Below are positions 18,803 through 26,982 of a DNA stretch of 35,138 bases, piece by piece. The stretch comes from Nitrospinota bacterium. GTDB taxonomy: Bacteria; Nitrospinota; Nitrospinia; JACRGO01. The position numbers and the translations under genes are program-made. The stretch is from assembly GCA_016212295.1 (NCBI GenBank), contig JACRGO010000206.1, forward strand, positions 1 through 35,138, in the 5' to 3' direction. Each line of letters starts with the position of its first letter. Within the stretch, counting starts at the first letter, position 1. The notes under the pieces are model-generated. The model did no database searches, was not told the DNA's origin, and worked only from the letters and a program-made list of their open reading frames with translations.

Positions 18803-20104
18803 ATGGAAACCACCAAACGAAACGTCTATATAGTTGACGGCGGCCGCACGCCGTTTCTGAAGGCCGCGGGCAGGCCTGGACCGTTTGCCGCGTCCGATCT
18901 TGCCTTCCTCGCGGGCAGGGCCTTGCTCGCCCGCCTGCCCTTTCTCCCGACGGAACTGGATGAGGTTATCCTGGGGTGCATGATCCCGGGGCCTGACGAG
19001 GCCAACATCGCCCGCATCGTGGCGTTGCGTCTTGGCTGCGGGAAAAAGGTCCCGGCCTGGACCGTGCAAAGAAACTGCGCCTCCGGGATGCAGGCCCTGG
19101 ACTGCGCCTGGTGGAATATCGCGGCCGGCCGTTCGGAACTGGTCCTTGCCGGAGGGACCGAGGCCATGAGCCACGCGCCCCTGCTGCTGGGTCCTGCAAT
19201 GGTGAATTGGCTCGCGGATTGGGCCGCGGCCATGGATTGGAAGGCCCGCGTGAAAATTTTGCTCAGCCTCCGCCCCGGCCATCTTAAACCTGTGATAGCC
19301 CTCCTGCGCGGCCTGACTGATCCAACTGTCGGCCTCTCCATGGGCCAGACCGCTGAAATTCTGGCCCATCGCTTTCAAATCAGCAGGGAGGCCATGGATT
19401 CCTATTCACTGGAAAGCCATCGCAGGCTGGCGGAGGCCCAGGACAAGGGACGTCTTGCGGAAATCGAGACCATTTACGACGGCAAGGGAAATTTTTTTGA
19501 TCGGGACGAAGGGCTGCGCCGGGAAACGGACATGGGAAAACTGGCCAGGCTGAAGCCGGTGTTCGATCGCGGCGTCGGCAAGGTCACCGCCGGAAACAGC
19601 GCGCAGGTCACGGACGGCGCCGCCATGCTGGTCCTGGCGAGCGAGGACGCCGTGAGAAAATACGGCCTGCCGGCCCTGGGGAGGATCGTTGATTGCCGCT
19701 GGGCCGGGGTCGATCCCTCCCAAATGGGATTGGGACCTGTCCACGCCGCCGCTTCCATCCTGCGGAAAAACGGGACCAGGATGGAGGACATTGATTTTTG
19801 GGAGATCAACGAGGCATTCGCGGCCCAGATATTGGCCTGCCTTGAGGCATGGAAGGACGAGGCATACTGCCGCGAGGAGTTGGGGCTGGATAGGGCCTTG
19901 GGCGGGATCGACCCGGCGCGGCTGAACGTTGACGGCGGCGGGATCAGCTTAGGGCATCCAGTTGGGGCAAGCGGGGCGCGCATCGTCCTTCACCTTCTGC
20001 ATGTCCTTAAACGCGAAAACGCCGCGAGAGGCGTCGCCACTCTCTGCATCGGAGGAGGACAGGGAGGGGCCATGTTGGTGGAGAGGGAAAAATCCGCAGC
20101 CTGA
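18803..20104 (+). CDS. fadI: Acetyl-CoA C-acyltransferase (thiolase, FadI-like)
   Basis: RNCASGMQALDCAWWNIAAG; VTAGNSAQVTDGAAMLVL; NEAFAAQ; NVDGGGISLGHPVGASGARIV; CIGGGQGGAMLVE. Confidence 0.85.
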   Translation: METTKRNVYIVDGGRTPFLKAAGRPGPFAASDLAFLAGRALLARLPFLPTELDEVILGCMIPGPDEANIARIVALRLGCGKKVPAWTVQRNCASGMQALDCAWWNIAAGRSELVLAGGTEAMSHAPLLLGPAMVNWLADWAAAMDWKARVKILLSLRPGHLKPVIALLRGLTDPTVGLSMGQTAEILAHRFQISREAMDSYSLESHRRLAEAQDKGRLAEIETIYDGKGNFFDRDEGLRRETDMGKLARLKPVFDRGVGKVTAGNSAQVTDGAAMLVLASEDAVRKYGLPALGRIVDCRWAGVDPSQMGLGPVHAAASILRKNGTRMEDIDFWEINEAFAAQILACLEAWKDEAYCREELGLDRALGGIDPARLNVDGGGISLGHPVGASGARIVLHLLHVLKRENAARGVATLCIGGGQGGAMLVEREKSAA

Positions 20105-20130
20105 AATTTAAAATATCTTTTGCCAGGCTC

Positions 20131-21240
20131 TTATTTTCGTCCTTCTCCCATTCCCACGATTTCCTTTACGTCTTTTTCAATCCTCATAAATATTTCCACC
20201 AGGCGGGGATCAAGCTGTTTGCCGGATTCCGCCTGGATCATGGAAATGGCCTCCTCGTGGGAGAAGGGGGGCTTATAGACCCTCTTGTTGGTCAAGGCGT
20301 CATAAACATCCGCTATGGCCATGATCCTGGCCTCCAGGGGTATTTCATCCCTCACCAATCCGGACGGATAACCGCCGCCGTTCCATTTCTCATGGTGGTG
20401 GAAGGCGATATTCCTTGCCGTTTCCAAAAAGGAGCTTCCCTTCAAGGACTTTTCGGCCTCCTCAATGGCCTTTCCTCCGCCGGCGGAATGGGCCTTCATC
20501 TCCTCGAATTCCTCGTTCGTAAGCTTCCCAGGCTTGTTCAGGATATGGTCCGGCACTCCCACCTTCCCTATATCGTGCAAAGGGGCGGACCTGTAAAGGT
20601 TTCCTATGAAATCAGAGGTCACCTGCTCCGAAAAACGCTCATCCAGGGACGCCGCGATGGCCAGGGCCATGCACAGGGCGCGGGTCCTCTCTATGTGAGC
20701 GCCGGTTTCCGGGTCGCGATACTCCGCCAGCTTGGCGAGTCCGATTAGAAGCGCCTCCTGGGTCTCTTCAATGGTCCTTGTCCTTTCCTTTACCTTCCGG
20801 TCCAGGTCCCTGTTCGCCTCCAATAATTTAAGCTCAAGACGCTTTTGTTCGGAAACCATGCGTTTGATCTTCACGTTAACGCTTACCCTCGCGATAAGTT
20901 CCTCCTGATTGAAGGGCTTATTCACGTAATCATTGGCGCCGGCTTCAAAAATCCTGGAGATGTTCTCCTGGCCCTTCAGCGTTGTCACGACAAGGATGGG
21001 GACGAAACGCGAGTCCATCTTTTTCTTGATTTCCCTGCACGCGGTAATGCCGTCCATGACCGGCATTTCAACGTCAAGGAGGACGATGTCCGGGTCTATG
21101 CCGGAAACGGACTCCAGCGCCTCCAGGCCGTTCACCTTGAGAAAAAGTTCGTATTGGCCGCCGGAAAAGATATGGCGGTACATGGATCTCACCGTCCGGC
21201 TGTCATCCGCTATAAGTATTTTAATGGGGTGTTGTTCCAT
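20131..21240 (-). CDS. Response regulator with HD-GYP domain (RpfG-like, c-di-GMP phosphodiesterase type)
   Basis: REC ILIADDSRTVRSMYRH...DIVLLDVEMPVMDG; HD-GYP LHDIGKVGVPDHIL, HHHEKWNGGGYPSGL, IADVYDALT. Confidence 0.9.
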   Translation of the reverse strand: MEQHPIKILIADDSRTVRSMYRHIFSGGQYELFLKVNGLEALESVSGIDPDIVLLDVEMPVMDGITACREIKKKMDSRFVPILVVTTLKGQENISRIFEAGANDYVNKPFNQEELIARVSVNVKIKRMVSEQKRLELKLLEANRDLDRKVKERTRTIEETQEALLIGLAKLAEYRDPETGAHIERTRALCMALAIAASLDERFSEQVTSDFIGNLYRSAPLHDIGKVGVPDHILNKPGKLTNEEFEEMKAHSAGGGKAIEEAEKSLKGSSFLETARNIAFHHHEKWNGGGYPSGLVRDEIPLEARIMAIADVYDALTNKRVYKPPFSHEEAISMIQAESGKQLDPRLVEIFMRIEKDVKEIVGMGEGRK

Positions 21241-22231
21241 AAGTAGATTTTTCTCCAGGCGCTGGACGGCAGGCGAAGACCAGGAGGCCGAAGGCCACCC
21301 ATGTCAACTCCCGCAGGCGGCGGACAAGCCCCAGGGCCAGTCCGGTGGCCGGGTCTATGGATAATAGATTAAATATAAAAATCTTGCCCCCTTCCTGTGT
21401 GCCTACCCCGCCGGGAATAAAGAAAAGGGCTGTGTTTATGATAAGGGAAAGGACCTCTATGATAAGGGCGACGGAAAGCGTCGCCTTCTCCACCCCCAGG
21501 AAAAGAAGAATCAAATAGATCTCCAGGAATCCCACCATCCACCCAATGGTGAAAAAGATAAGAGACAGGAAAAATTTGAATTTCCGGCTGGAGTAAAACT
21601 CCCTAAGCCCCAGGTCCAGGTCGTCAAAATGGACTATCTTTTCCTTGTGCCTGGCCGGGATGGCGAAGAGCCTTCTTTCCACGAATCTCATCATCGGCCC
21701 GAAAAGGCCCCTGTGTTGCGCAAGGAGCAGGAACACGCATAAAAGAAAAAATAATGTGATGGCGGACATGACGCCCCTTTTGAACTCCAAGGAGAAGTGC
21801 TCGTTGTTGATGGTCAATAACATCCCTGCCATGACAAAGAAGGCCAGGGAAATGGTCTTGATGGTCCTGGCCGCGATAACGGAGCCCAGGGCCTGGACGC
21901 CTCCTAAATCCTTACGCAGGGAAAGGGCCTTCAATGGCTCCCCCCCCATTTGTCCTCCGGGTATTATATAGTTGAATGCCTCCCCCAGCAGGTGAATTTG
22001 AAATAGGTTTTGAAACGGAGAAGATTTTCCGGAAAACGCGAACTTCCAGCCATAGACGAAGAGCGCCTGCTGCATGCCCGCCGGAAACAGGAGAATAAGC
22101 GGAAGGCGCCACCCCATTTTGTAAATTTGGTCCATCACATGCCCGGCCCCGATCTTTTTGACAAGATAGATCAATATGGCTAGCCCCAGGATGAAAAAAA
22201 ATAATTTAAGTTTCCTGGCGTGTTTCATCAA
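21221..22231 (-). CDS. Flippase-like / lysylphosphatidylglycerol synthase TM-region family membrane protein
   Basis: Multi-TM; GEAFNYIIPGGQMGGEPLKALSLRKDLG and FFIPGGVGTQEGGKIFIF motifs. Confidence 0.75.
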   Translation of the reverse strand: MMKHARKLKLFFFILGLAILIYLVKKIGAGHVMDQIYKMGWRLPLILLFPAGMQQALFVYGWKFAFSGKSSPFQNLFQIHLLGEAFNYIIPGGQMGGEPLKALSLRKDLGGVQALGSVIAARTIKTISLAFFVMAGMLLTINNEHFSLEFKRGVMSAITLFFLLCVFLLLAQHRGLFGPMMRFVERRLFAIPARHKEKIVHFDDLDLGLREFYSSRKFKFFLSLIFFTIGWMVGFLEIYLILLFLGVEKATLSVALIIEVLSLIINTALFFIPGGVGTQEGGKIFIFNLLSIDPATGLALGLVRRLRELTWVAFGLLVFACRPAPGEKSTYGTTPH

Positions 22232-22300
22232 TTGTACCGCATGGGAATTTTCATTTTTTGTTTATAAATCAAACAGTCGCATAATAGCGGCATCAGACAG

Positions 22301-22386
22301 TAGTCATTGGTCAATAGTCATTGGTCATTGGTCATTGGTCATTGATAAGCAGGAAGACGCCCTAATGGCCAGTGGCCAATGACTAA
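22301..22386. repeat. Word-type inverted repeat TGGTCATTGGTCATT... / ...GGCCAATGACTA, copy 1
   Basis: Arms surround the loop GATAAGCAGGAAGACGCCCTAATGGCC; second copy at 25379. Confidence 0.85.
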
Positions 22387-22387
22387 T

Positions 22388-22413
22388 AAGTCCGCCAGAA
22401 GGGCGGTAAGTTC
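22388..22413 (-). repeat. Short hairpin module AAGTCCGCCAGAAGGGCGGTAAGTTC
   Basis: Inverted copy of GAACTTAAYGCCCTTCGGGSGGACTTTAA at 24932 and 29374. Confidence 0.7.
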
Positions 22414-22456
22414 TTTTCTCCGCGTCCTTCGCGAACTCAGCGGTTAAAAAACGAAT

Positions 22457-22909
22457 TCAGATATTTGTTTTCGTGGTTTGCAGAATCCGGCAAAGGCAGT
22501 CCATGAGGGTTTTCTTGAGAAAGGGCTTATCTATAAAACCAGCGGCCCCCAGGTCCAAGGCCCCCTTTACCTTTTCCCTGTCTCCGAACCCGGACATGAC
22601 AACTACCCGGGTCCGGAGTTTTTCCGCTTTTTCGATCTCCTTGATCTTTCGAAGCAAGGTCAATCCGTCCATCACCGGCATGAAAATGTCAGTTAAGACA
22701 ATTGTATAGGGGTCCCTTTTCCCGGCCATCTCCTTGAAAGACGCCAGGGCCTCCATCGGGTCCCCAAAAATGGAGAGCCTTTGTCCTGGGAAAAATCTGG
22801 AAAGGACGTTGGTTATGACCTCTTCATCGTCCACTACCATGATCCGTTCTTTTTTCAGGGCCTCCTCCAGCTCTTCCGGACCCCATTTCAAGCCTGTTGA
22901 TTTTTGCAT
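22457..22909 (-). CDS. Stand-alone response regulator receiver protein
   Basis: ERIMVVDDEEVITNVLSRF...YTIVLTDIFMPVMDGLTLL...VVMSGFGD...GFIDKPF. Confidence 0.85.
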   Translation of the reverse strand: MQKSTGLKWGPEELEEALKKERIMVVDDEEVITNVLSRFFPGQRLSIFGDPMEALASFKEMAGKRDPYTIVLTDIFMPVMDGLTLLRKIKEIEKAEKLRTRVVVMSGFGDREKVKGALDLGAAGFIDKPFLKKTLMDCLCRILQTTKTNI

Positions 22910-22918
22910 AAAAGATCG

Positions 22919-23088
22919 TTGTCCGTTATCCGTGGCCGTTGTCCGTTATCCGTGGCCGTTGTCCGTGGCCGTTATCCGTGGCCGTTATCCGTGGCCGTTG
23001 TTCGTTATTTCCTTTTACGGACACGCCTCACGGACACGAATAACGATTTTTTACGGACACGAATCCCGGTTTTTTTACGGACACGATT
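22919..23088. repeat. Word repeat GTCCGTTATCCGTGGCCGTT (iterated), then TTACGGACACG units
   Basis: Multiple CCGTGGCCGTTATCCGTGG iterations, followed by four antisense-like ACGGACACG units. Confidence 0.8.
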
Positions 23089-23138
23089 AATATACCCCAA
23101 ATCCCTGGAAAGTAAAAGTTGACGTCTCTAAAAACAAA

Positions 23139-23291
23139 GTAACTACTCAGGTTGTTTAGACTGTAGTCTATTAGGACTGCGCAAAGAACGAATCAAGGAT
23201 CCCAACACCTTTTCTGAGCTTTGTGTGATCTCGCATGTTTCTTCCTCCCTATCCACCTAAATACCTACAGACTATCCACCTGAGTAGTTAC
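23139..23291. mobile_element. 153-bp MITE, IS66-like ends
   Basis: Termini GTAACTACTCAGGT / ACCTGAGTAGTTAC (14-bp perfect TIR, imperfect to ~36 bp) flanked by the exact 8-bp duplication AAAACAAA (23131-23138 and 23292-23299). No ORF. Confidence 0.85.
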
Positions 23292-23302
23292 AAAACAAAA
23301 AA

Positions 23303-23327
23303 GCCCCGGGGAAAATTTCCCCGGGGC
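23303..23327 (-). terminator. Rho-independent terminator of the fliC-flaG unit
   Basis: GCCCCGGGGAAAATTTCCCCGGGGC, 12-bp stem, followed on the minus strand by TTTTTT. Confidence 0.85.
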
Positions 23328-23345
23328 ATTAATTGCTGCGGATAT

Positions 23346-23711
23346 TCATCCGTTTTCATTAAAGATCAAACCTCTTAACTCATCAGCTCGAGAAGCCAGT
23401 TTCACCATTTCTTCGGACGGGATCTGGCGAATGACCTCCTTGGTTTCCTTATTAATGACCTGCACGATCACTTGCCCGGACTTGTCATCAACCTGAAACC
23501 GGAGTTGGCTGTTCATCACTTTCGCCATATCGTTGGACTTATCCACGGCTTTTTCCAGGGACATGGGGCTTTCCTTCCTGTTCCCTTGGTTTGCCTTTTT
23601 AGCCACTTCCACTCGGTCCGCGTCTTGTTTGAAAACAGCCCTGGCTTGACCAGCCTGTTGACTTAATTCCGGCTTGATCGCGTCCCTTAGGGCCACGCTT
23701 TGAGGAATCAT
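23346..23711 (-). CDS. flaG: FlaG family flagellar protein
   Basis: LRFQVDDKSGQVIVQVINKETKEVIRQIPSEEMVKLA; start set to the ATG after AAAGGAGGTAATAGCA. Confidence 0.85.
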   Translation of the reverse strand: MIPQSVALRDAIKPELSQQAGQARAVFKQDADRVEVAKKANQGNRKESPMSLEKAVDKSNDMAKVMNSQLRFQVDDKSGQVIVQVINKETKEVIRQIPSEEMVKLASRADELRGLIFNENG

Positions 23712-23788
23712 TGCTATTACCTCCTTTTTTTGATTTTGCCCGTGGAGAAGGGAAAACCCTTCCACGCCAGGCATAAATCAAGGATAAA

Positions 23789-24640
23789 TTAACCGAGTAG
23801 TTGTAAAACGGCCTGTGGCAGGATGTTTGCCTGGGCAAGCATCGCGGTGGCGGCCTGTGTCAGGATCTGGTTCTTGGTGAAGTTCGCCATTTCCGTTGCG
23901 AAGTCGACGTCCTCGATCTGGGACCGCGCTGCTGAATAGTTTTCCGACGTGATGCCAAGATGGTCGAAGGCGAACCGGAGCCTGTTCTGGACCGCGCCCA
24001 AATTACCTCTGTTGGCGACCACCTTATTTATGGCGGAGTCAAGGACCGCCAGGGAGGTGGTTGCCCCGGATGAGGTCGTAACCGACAAGTTGCTGAGGCC
24101 CAATCCGGCTGCATCCAGGTCCCCGATGTTCGCTTGGGAGTTCAGTGAAAGCTGGGAAGTGGAGGCTGCGGTCAAGCCGACTTGCAGCACAACAGAGGTG
24201 GCGGCGGAAGAGGCCAGGGCGCCGTTCAAGAGGAACTGCCCGTTGAACTCACCTATGTCCGAGAGACGCTGAATTTCACTTCTAAGCGATGAGAACTCGT
24301 TATTGATGGTTGTCCGTTCAACGCTTCCTACTGACGCGTTTGAGCTCTGCATGGCCAGGTCCTTCATACGGCTCAGGATGTCCATGTCGATCTTCAAGGC
24401 GCCGTCAGCCACCTGAATCATGTTCACGCCGTCGTTTATGTTCCTTTGGGCCTGCATGAAACCGTTGATATCGGTCTTTAAGGAACTGGCGATCGCCAAT
24501 CCGGCTGCGTCTTCCGCTGCTTCGGTTATTCTTAAACCGGATGAGAGTTTTTTAAGGGATTTTTCCAGGTTGGAATTGACTTTCGCCAGGTTCCTGCTGG
24601 CGAACATTGCGGTAATATTAGTATTTATCTGTAAACCCAT
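23789..24640 (-). CDS. fliC: Flagellin
   Basis: INTNITAMFASRNLAKVNSNLEKSLKKLSSGLRITEAAEDAAGLAI and C-terminal IEDVDFATEMANFTKNQILTQAATAMLAQANILPQAVLQLLG; RBS AAGGAGG. Confidence 0.95.
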   Translation of the reverse strand: MGLQINTNITAMFASRNLAKVNSNLEKSLKKLSSGLRITEAAEDAAGLAIASSLKTDINGFMQAQRNINDGVNMIQVADGALKIDMDILSRMKDLAMQSSNASVGSVERTTINNEFSSLRSEIQRLSDIGEFNGQFLLNGALASSAATSVVLQVGLTAASTSQLSLNSQANIGDLDAAGLGLSNLSVTTSSGATTSLAVLDSAINKVVANRGNLGAVQNRLRFAFDHLGITSENYSAARSQIEDVDFATEMANFTKNQILTQAATAMLAQANILPQAVLQLLG

Positions 24641-24817
24641 GATGTATCCTCCTTGAATTAAGACCCTTTAAAGAGTCTGTCGGGCTTCCTTGCCCATTGT
24701 TATGGAAAAATTTGGACCCTTTTGTTCATTTTCGCGGCTTGCGCCGCCCTTCCCTCTTCTTTCCTCACCTCCTTTTTTCAAAAATTTCAAAAGGACCTGT
24801 TTAATGATCTGTATTAA

Positions 24818-24845
24818 TTATCGGTGGGGGAGAAAAAAAACATTA
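24818..24845 (-). promoter_or_regulatory. Candidate sigma-28 (FliA) promoter for flagellin
   Basis: Minus strand TAAT-N16-ACCGATAA, close to TAAA-N15-GCCGATAA, ~175 nt upstream of the start codon. Confidence 0.45.
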
Positions 24846-24931
24846 GGGTTTTTTCAAGGAAGAGGATAGTGACGGGAATTCCGGATTGCTGATTTACAGC
24901 CAACGCTTCGAGGTGAATAGATGGCGGGAGG

Positions 24932-25070
24932 GAACTTAATGCCCTTCGGGGGACTTTAAAGACCTTAACATCGAACATTGAACGTCCAACATCGAACGTC
25001 GAAAAAGGAATAAAGGATTTAACACACTTCGATGTTGGAAGTTCGACGTTCAATGTTCGATGTTCAAGTT
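24932..25070. repeat. GAACTTAATGCCCTTCGGGGGACTTTAA module + CGAACATTGAACGTC word inverted repeat, copy 1
   Basis: Left arm AACATCGAACATTGAACGTCCAACATCGAACGTCG, loop AAAAAGGAATAAAGGATTTAA, right arm CGATGTTGGAAGTTCGACGTTCAATGTTCGATGTT. Confidence 0.85.
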
Positions 25071-25114
25071 TTTCCCTCCTGGATATTTTACATCTAAGAT
25101 TCGGAATAAAACGT

Positions 25115-25354
25115 TCAAGCCTTCTCTATGGTCAAACGAAAAGTTTTTTCGTCTTCTTTCCGGACTTTAATTATTTTATGGCCTTCCTCCTTCACGCTGA
25201 TCGGAACGCTCCGCATGGACTCCCCGGCGGGCAAAGTCACTTCCAGCGTTTGTCCTGGCGCCAATTCTTCCAATTTCATTTTTGTCTTTACAAAAGTCAT
25301 GGGGCAAACCTCGCTTCGGAGGTCCAACTCCGCGTCCGCTTTTTTTTCTTCCAT
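25115..25354 (-). CDS. TusA/SirA-family sulfurtransferase-like protein
   Basis: ELDLRSEVCPMTFVKTKMKLEELAPGQTLEVTLPAGESMRSVP. Confidence 0.85.
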   Translation of the reverse strand: MEEKKADAELDLRSEVCPMTFVKTKMKLEELAPGQTLEVTLPAGESMRSVPISVKEEGHKIIKVRKEDEKTFRLTIEKA

Positions 25355-25378
25355 TATCTTTCCTCCTCAACAAGTGAA

Positions 25379-25460
25379 GTCATTGGTCAATGGTCATTTG
25401 TCATTGGTAAACAGGAAAACGCCTCAATGACCAATGGCCAATGACCAATGGCCAATGACT
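25379..25460. repeat. Word-type inverted repeat TGGTCATTGG..., copy 2
   Basis: Same arms, and loop GGTAAACAGGAAAACGCCTCAATGACC, as the 22301 copy. Confidence 0.85.
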
Positions 25461-25467
25461 ATGCTTT

Positions 25468-26445
25468 TTATAATCTTTCAAGCAGGCTTTTTTTATTACT
25501 CTCGAATTCGTCTTCGGTTATCAGGCCGTCCATTCTGAACAGGTTCAATAGCTTCAATTCATCCGGAACGGACAGGGACCTTTTTTCAGCCATCAATGCC
25601 TTGGCCTTGCGTTGGTAATCGTTTTCGGAGATAAGCCGGTCCTTTTTCATTTTTTTCAGGTCCTGATACCTTTCCAGTACGCTGCCTTTTTCATTTTCCT
25701 GGGTTTTTCCTTCCGGGCCGGTTTCCTGGCCGGGTTCGCCGCCTCCTCCCTTGAGCCCTGCCACCTTATAATAACTTAACCTGACCATCAAGAAATCCCC
25801 TTGCTGGTATTTCGATATAATTCCGGCTTCAGTGAACAGCTTTTGGCCTTTTTGCGGTTCAAGCCTCCAGTTGGGCAATTGATTTTCATCCTTTTCCCAC
25901 GAGCGTTTATATGGATCCTTGTAATCATAGGAAAGACCGTTTATCCAGTTGAAATCCCAATACATGGTTTCCCCCGCTATAAAGGCAAATCCCATGGTCT
26001 TCGAATTTCCTTCCACGACATTGAAATGAACCGCTTCCACAATTTTTGCCTTTTTAAAGGTGTTTGATAAATCCACGGCCAGTTGGCGGCTCACGTTTTC
26101 GGAGAATACGGGCTTTGGTTTCCCGAAGATTCCAAACCTGTCCCACTCGGAATAATATATGGACTGAAGGATCGCGCACATCTCGCTTTCGGAAAAGGAA
26201 AAGGGATGGTTAAGGCCGTCACGGAATTTTTCCGGGACGTTTCTGGAAACCTTCCTTGTCAGGACTTGAACCTGAATCGGTGATTGGCCGGATGTCGAGG
26301 GGCTTTTCTTGCGGGAAATTTTCGTCGGTGGGTCGGCATCGTACTGTTTAGAGGCGCAAGAAACCTGAAGGAAAAAAGAGCAAAAAACGCAAGAAAAGAA
26401 AATAATCCTTATTTTAGAAGACATAATGAAACCTGAATTTTTCAT
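25468..26445 (-). CDS. Putative lipoprotein with C-terminal SHOCT-like repeats
   Basis: Lipobox-like LQVSCAS; two C-terminal helical repeats (LKKMKKDRLISENDYQRKAKALM and LNLFRMDGLITEDEFESNKKSLL). Confidence 0.6.
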   Translation of the reverse strand: MKNSGFIMSSKIRIIFFSCVFCSFFLQVSCASKQYDADPPTKISRKKSPSTSGQSPIQVQVLTRKVSRNVPEKFRDGLNHPFSFSESEMCAILQSIYYSEWDRFGIFGKPKPVFSENVSRQLAVDLSNTFKKAKIVEAVHFNVVEGNSKTMGFAFIAGETMYWDFNWINGLSYDYKDPYKRSWEKDENQLPNWRLEPQKGQKLFTEAGIISKYQQGDFLMVRLSYYKVAGLKGGGGEPGQETGPEGKTQENEKGSVLERYQDLKKMKKDRLISENDYQRKAKALMAEKRSLSVPDELKLLNLFRMDGLITEDEFESNKKSLLERL

Positions 26446-26461
26446 TTTAATAACTTTTTCC

Positions 26462-26677
26462 GTAAAACCGTTCGCGTAGTGTCATGGAAAACGCCGCCAA
26501 GCTCAATTGCAGAGGGAGTTACATCCCCCTTGGTCCCCCTTGTTAAGGGGGAATTAAAACAGATACCCTTTTATAGGCGCTACTGGATTCCCCCTTATCA
26601 AAGGGGGACCAAGGGGGATGTAAAAACCAGCGAATGAAGCTCTCCCTGGTTTTTCATGGCCACGCCGCAAACGGGTA
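26462..26677 (-). mobile_element. 216-bp IS66-like MITE, diverged copy 1
   Basis: Homologous in inverted orientation to 33202-33417; contains the CATCCCCCTTGGTCCCCCTT / AAGGGGGACCAAGGGGGATG inner inverted repeat. Confidence 0.75.
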
Positions 26678-26678
26678 C

Positions 26679-26706
26679 AAAATCTAAAATCACAAATCTA
26701 AAATAA
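26679..26706 (-). repeat. AAATCTAAAATCACAAATCTAAAAT word repeat beside MITE copy 1
   Basis: Reverse complement of AAATTTGTGATTTTAGATTT at 33156. Confidence 0.6.
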
Positions 26707-26762
26707 TATCCTTGATTTATGGCAATCAGCTTACCATAACCATTGATTGTTATCCAATCTTC

Positions 26763-26913
26763 ATATTATTACGTTCAGAAATTTGCGTTTTCCGCTTTAA
26801 ATAAAATCAGCGTTGAATGCAAAAAGAAATTTATTTTGGTTGCGGCCATGTCGCGCTCCAGGAAGCGGTTTAAAATTTGCGCGGAAAACGCAAATTTCTG
26901 AACGTAATAATAT
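26763..26913. mobile_element. 151-bp MITE-like element with perfect 33-bp terminal inverted repeats
   Basis: 26763-26795 and 26881-26913 are exact reverse complements (ATATTATTACGTTCAGAAATTTGCGTTTTCCGC). Confidence 0.85.
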
Positions 26914-26982
26914 AAGGTTTGATTTTTTTATGTTCCTGTCCTATACTTTCTAATCCGCCTAATCCCCCTGTGGAGATAGAAA

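Noticed and set aside
22919-23088. Possible CRISPR array
   Set aside because: Words are contiguous or nearly so, no uniform spacers, and no cas genes in the window.
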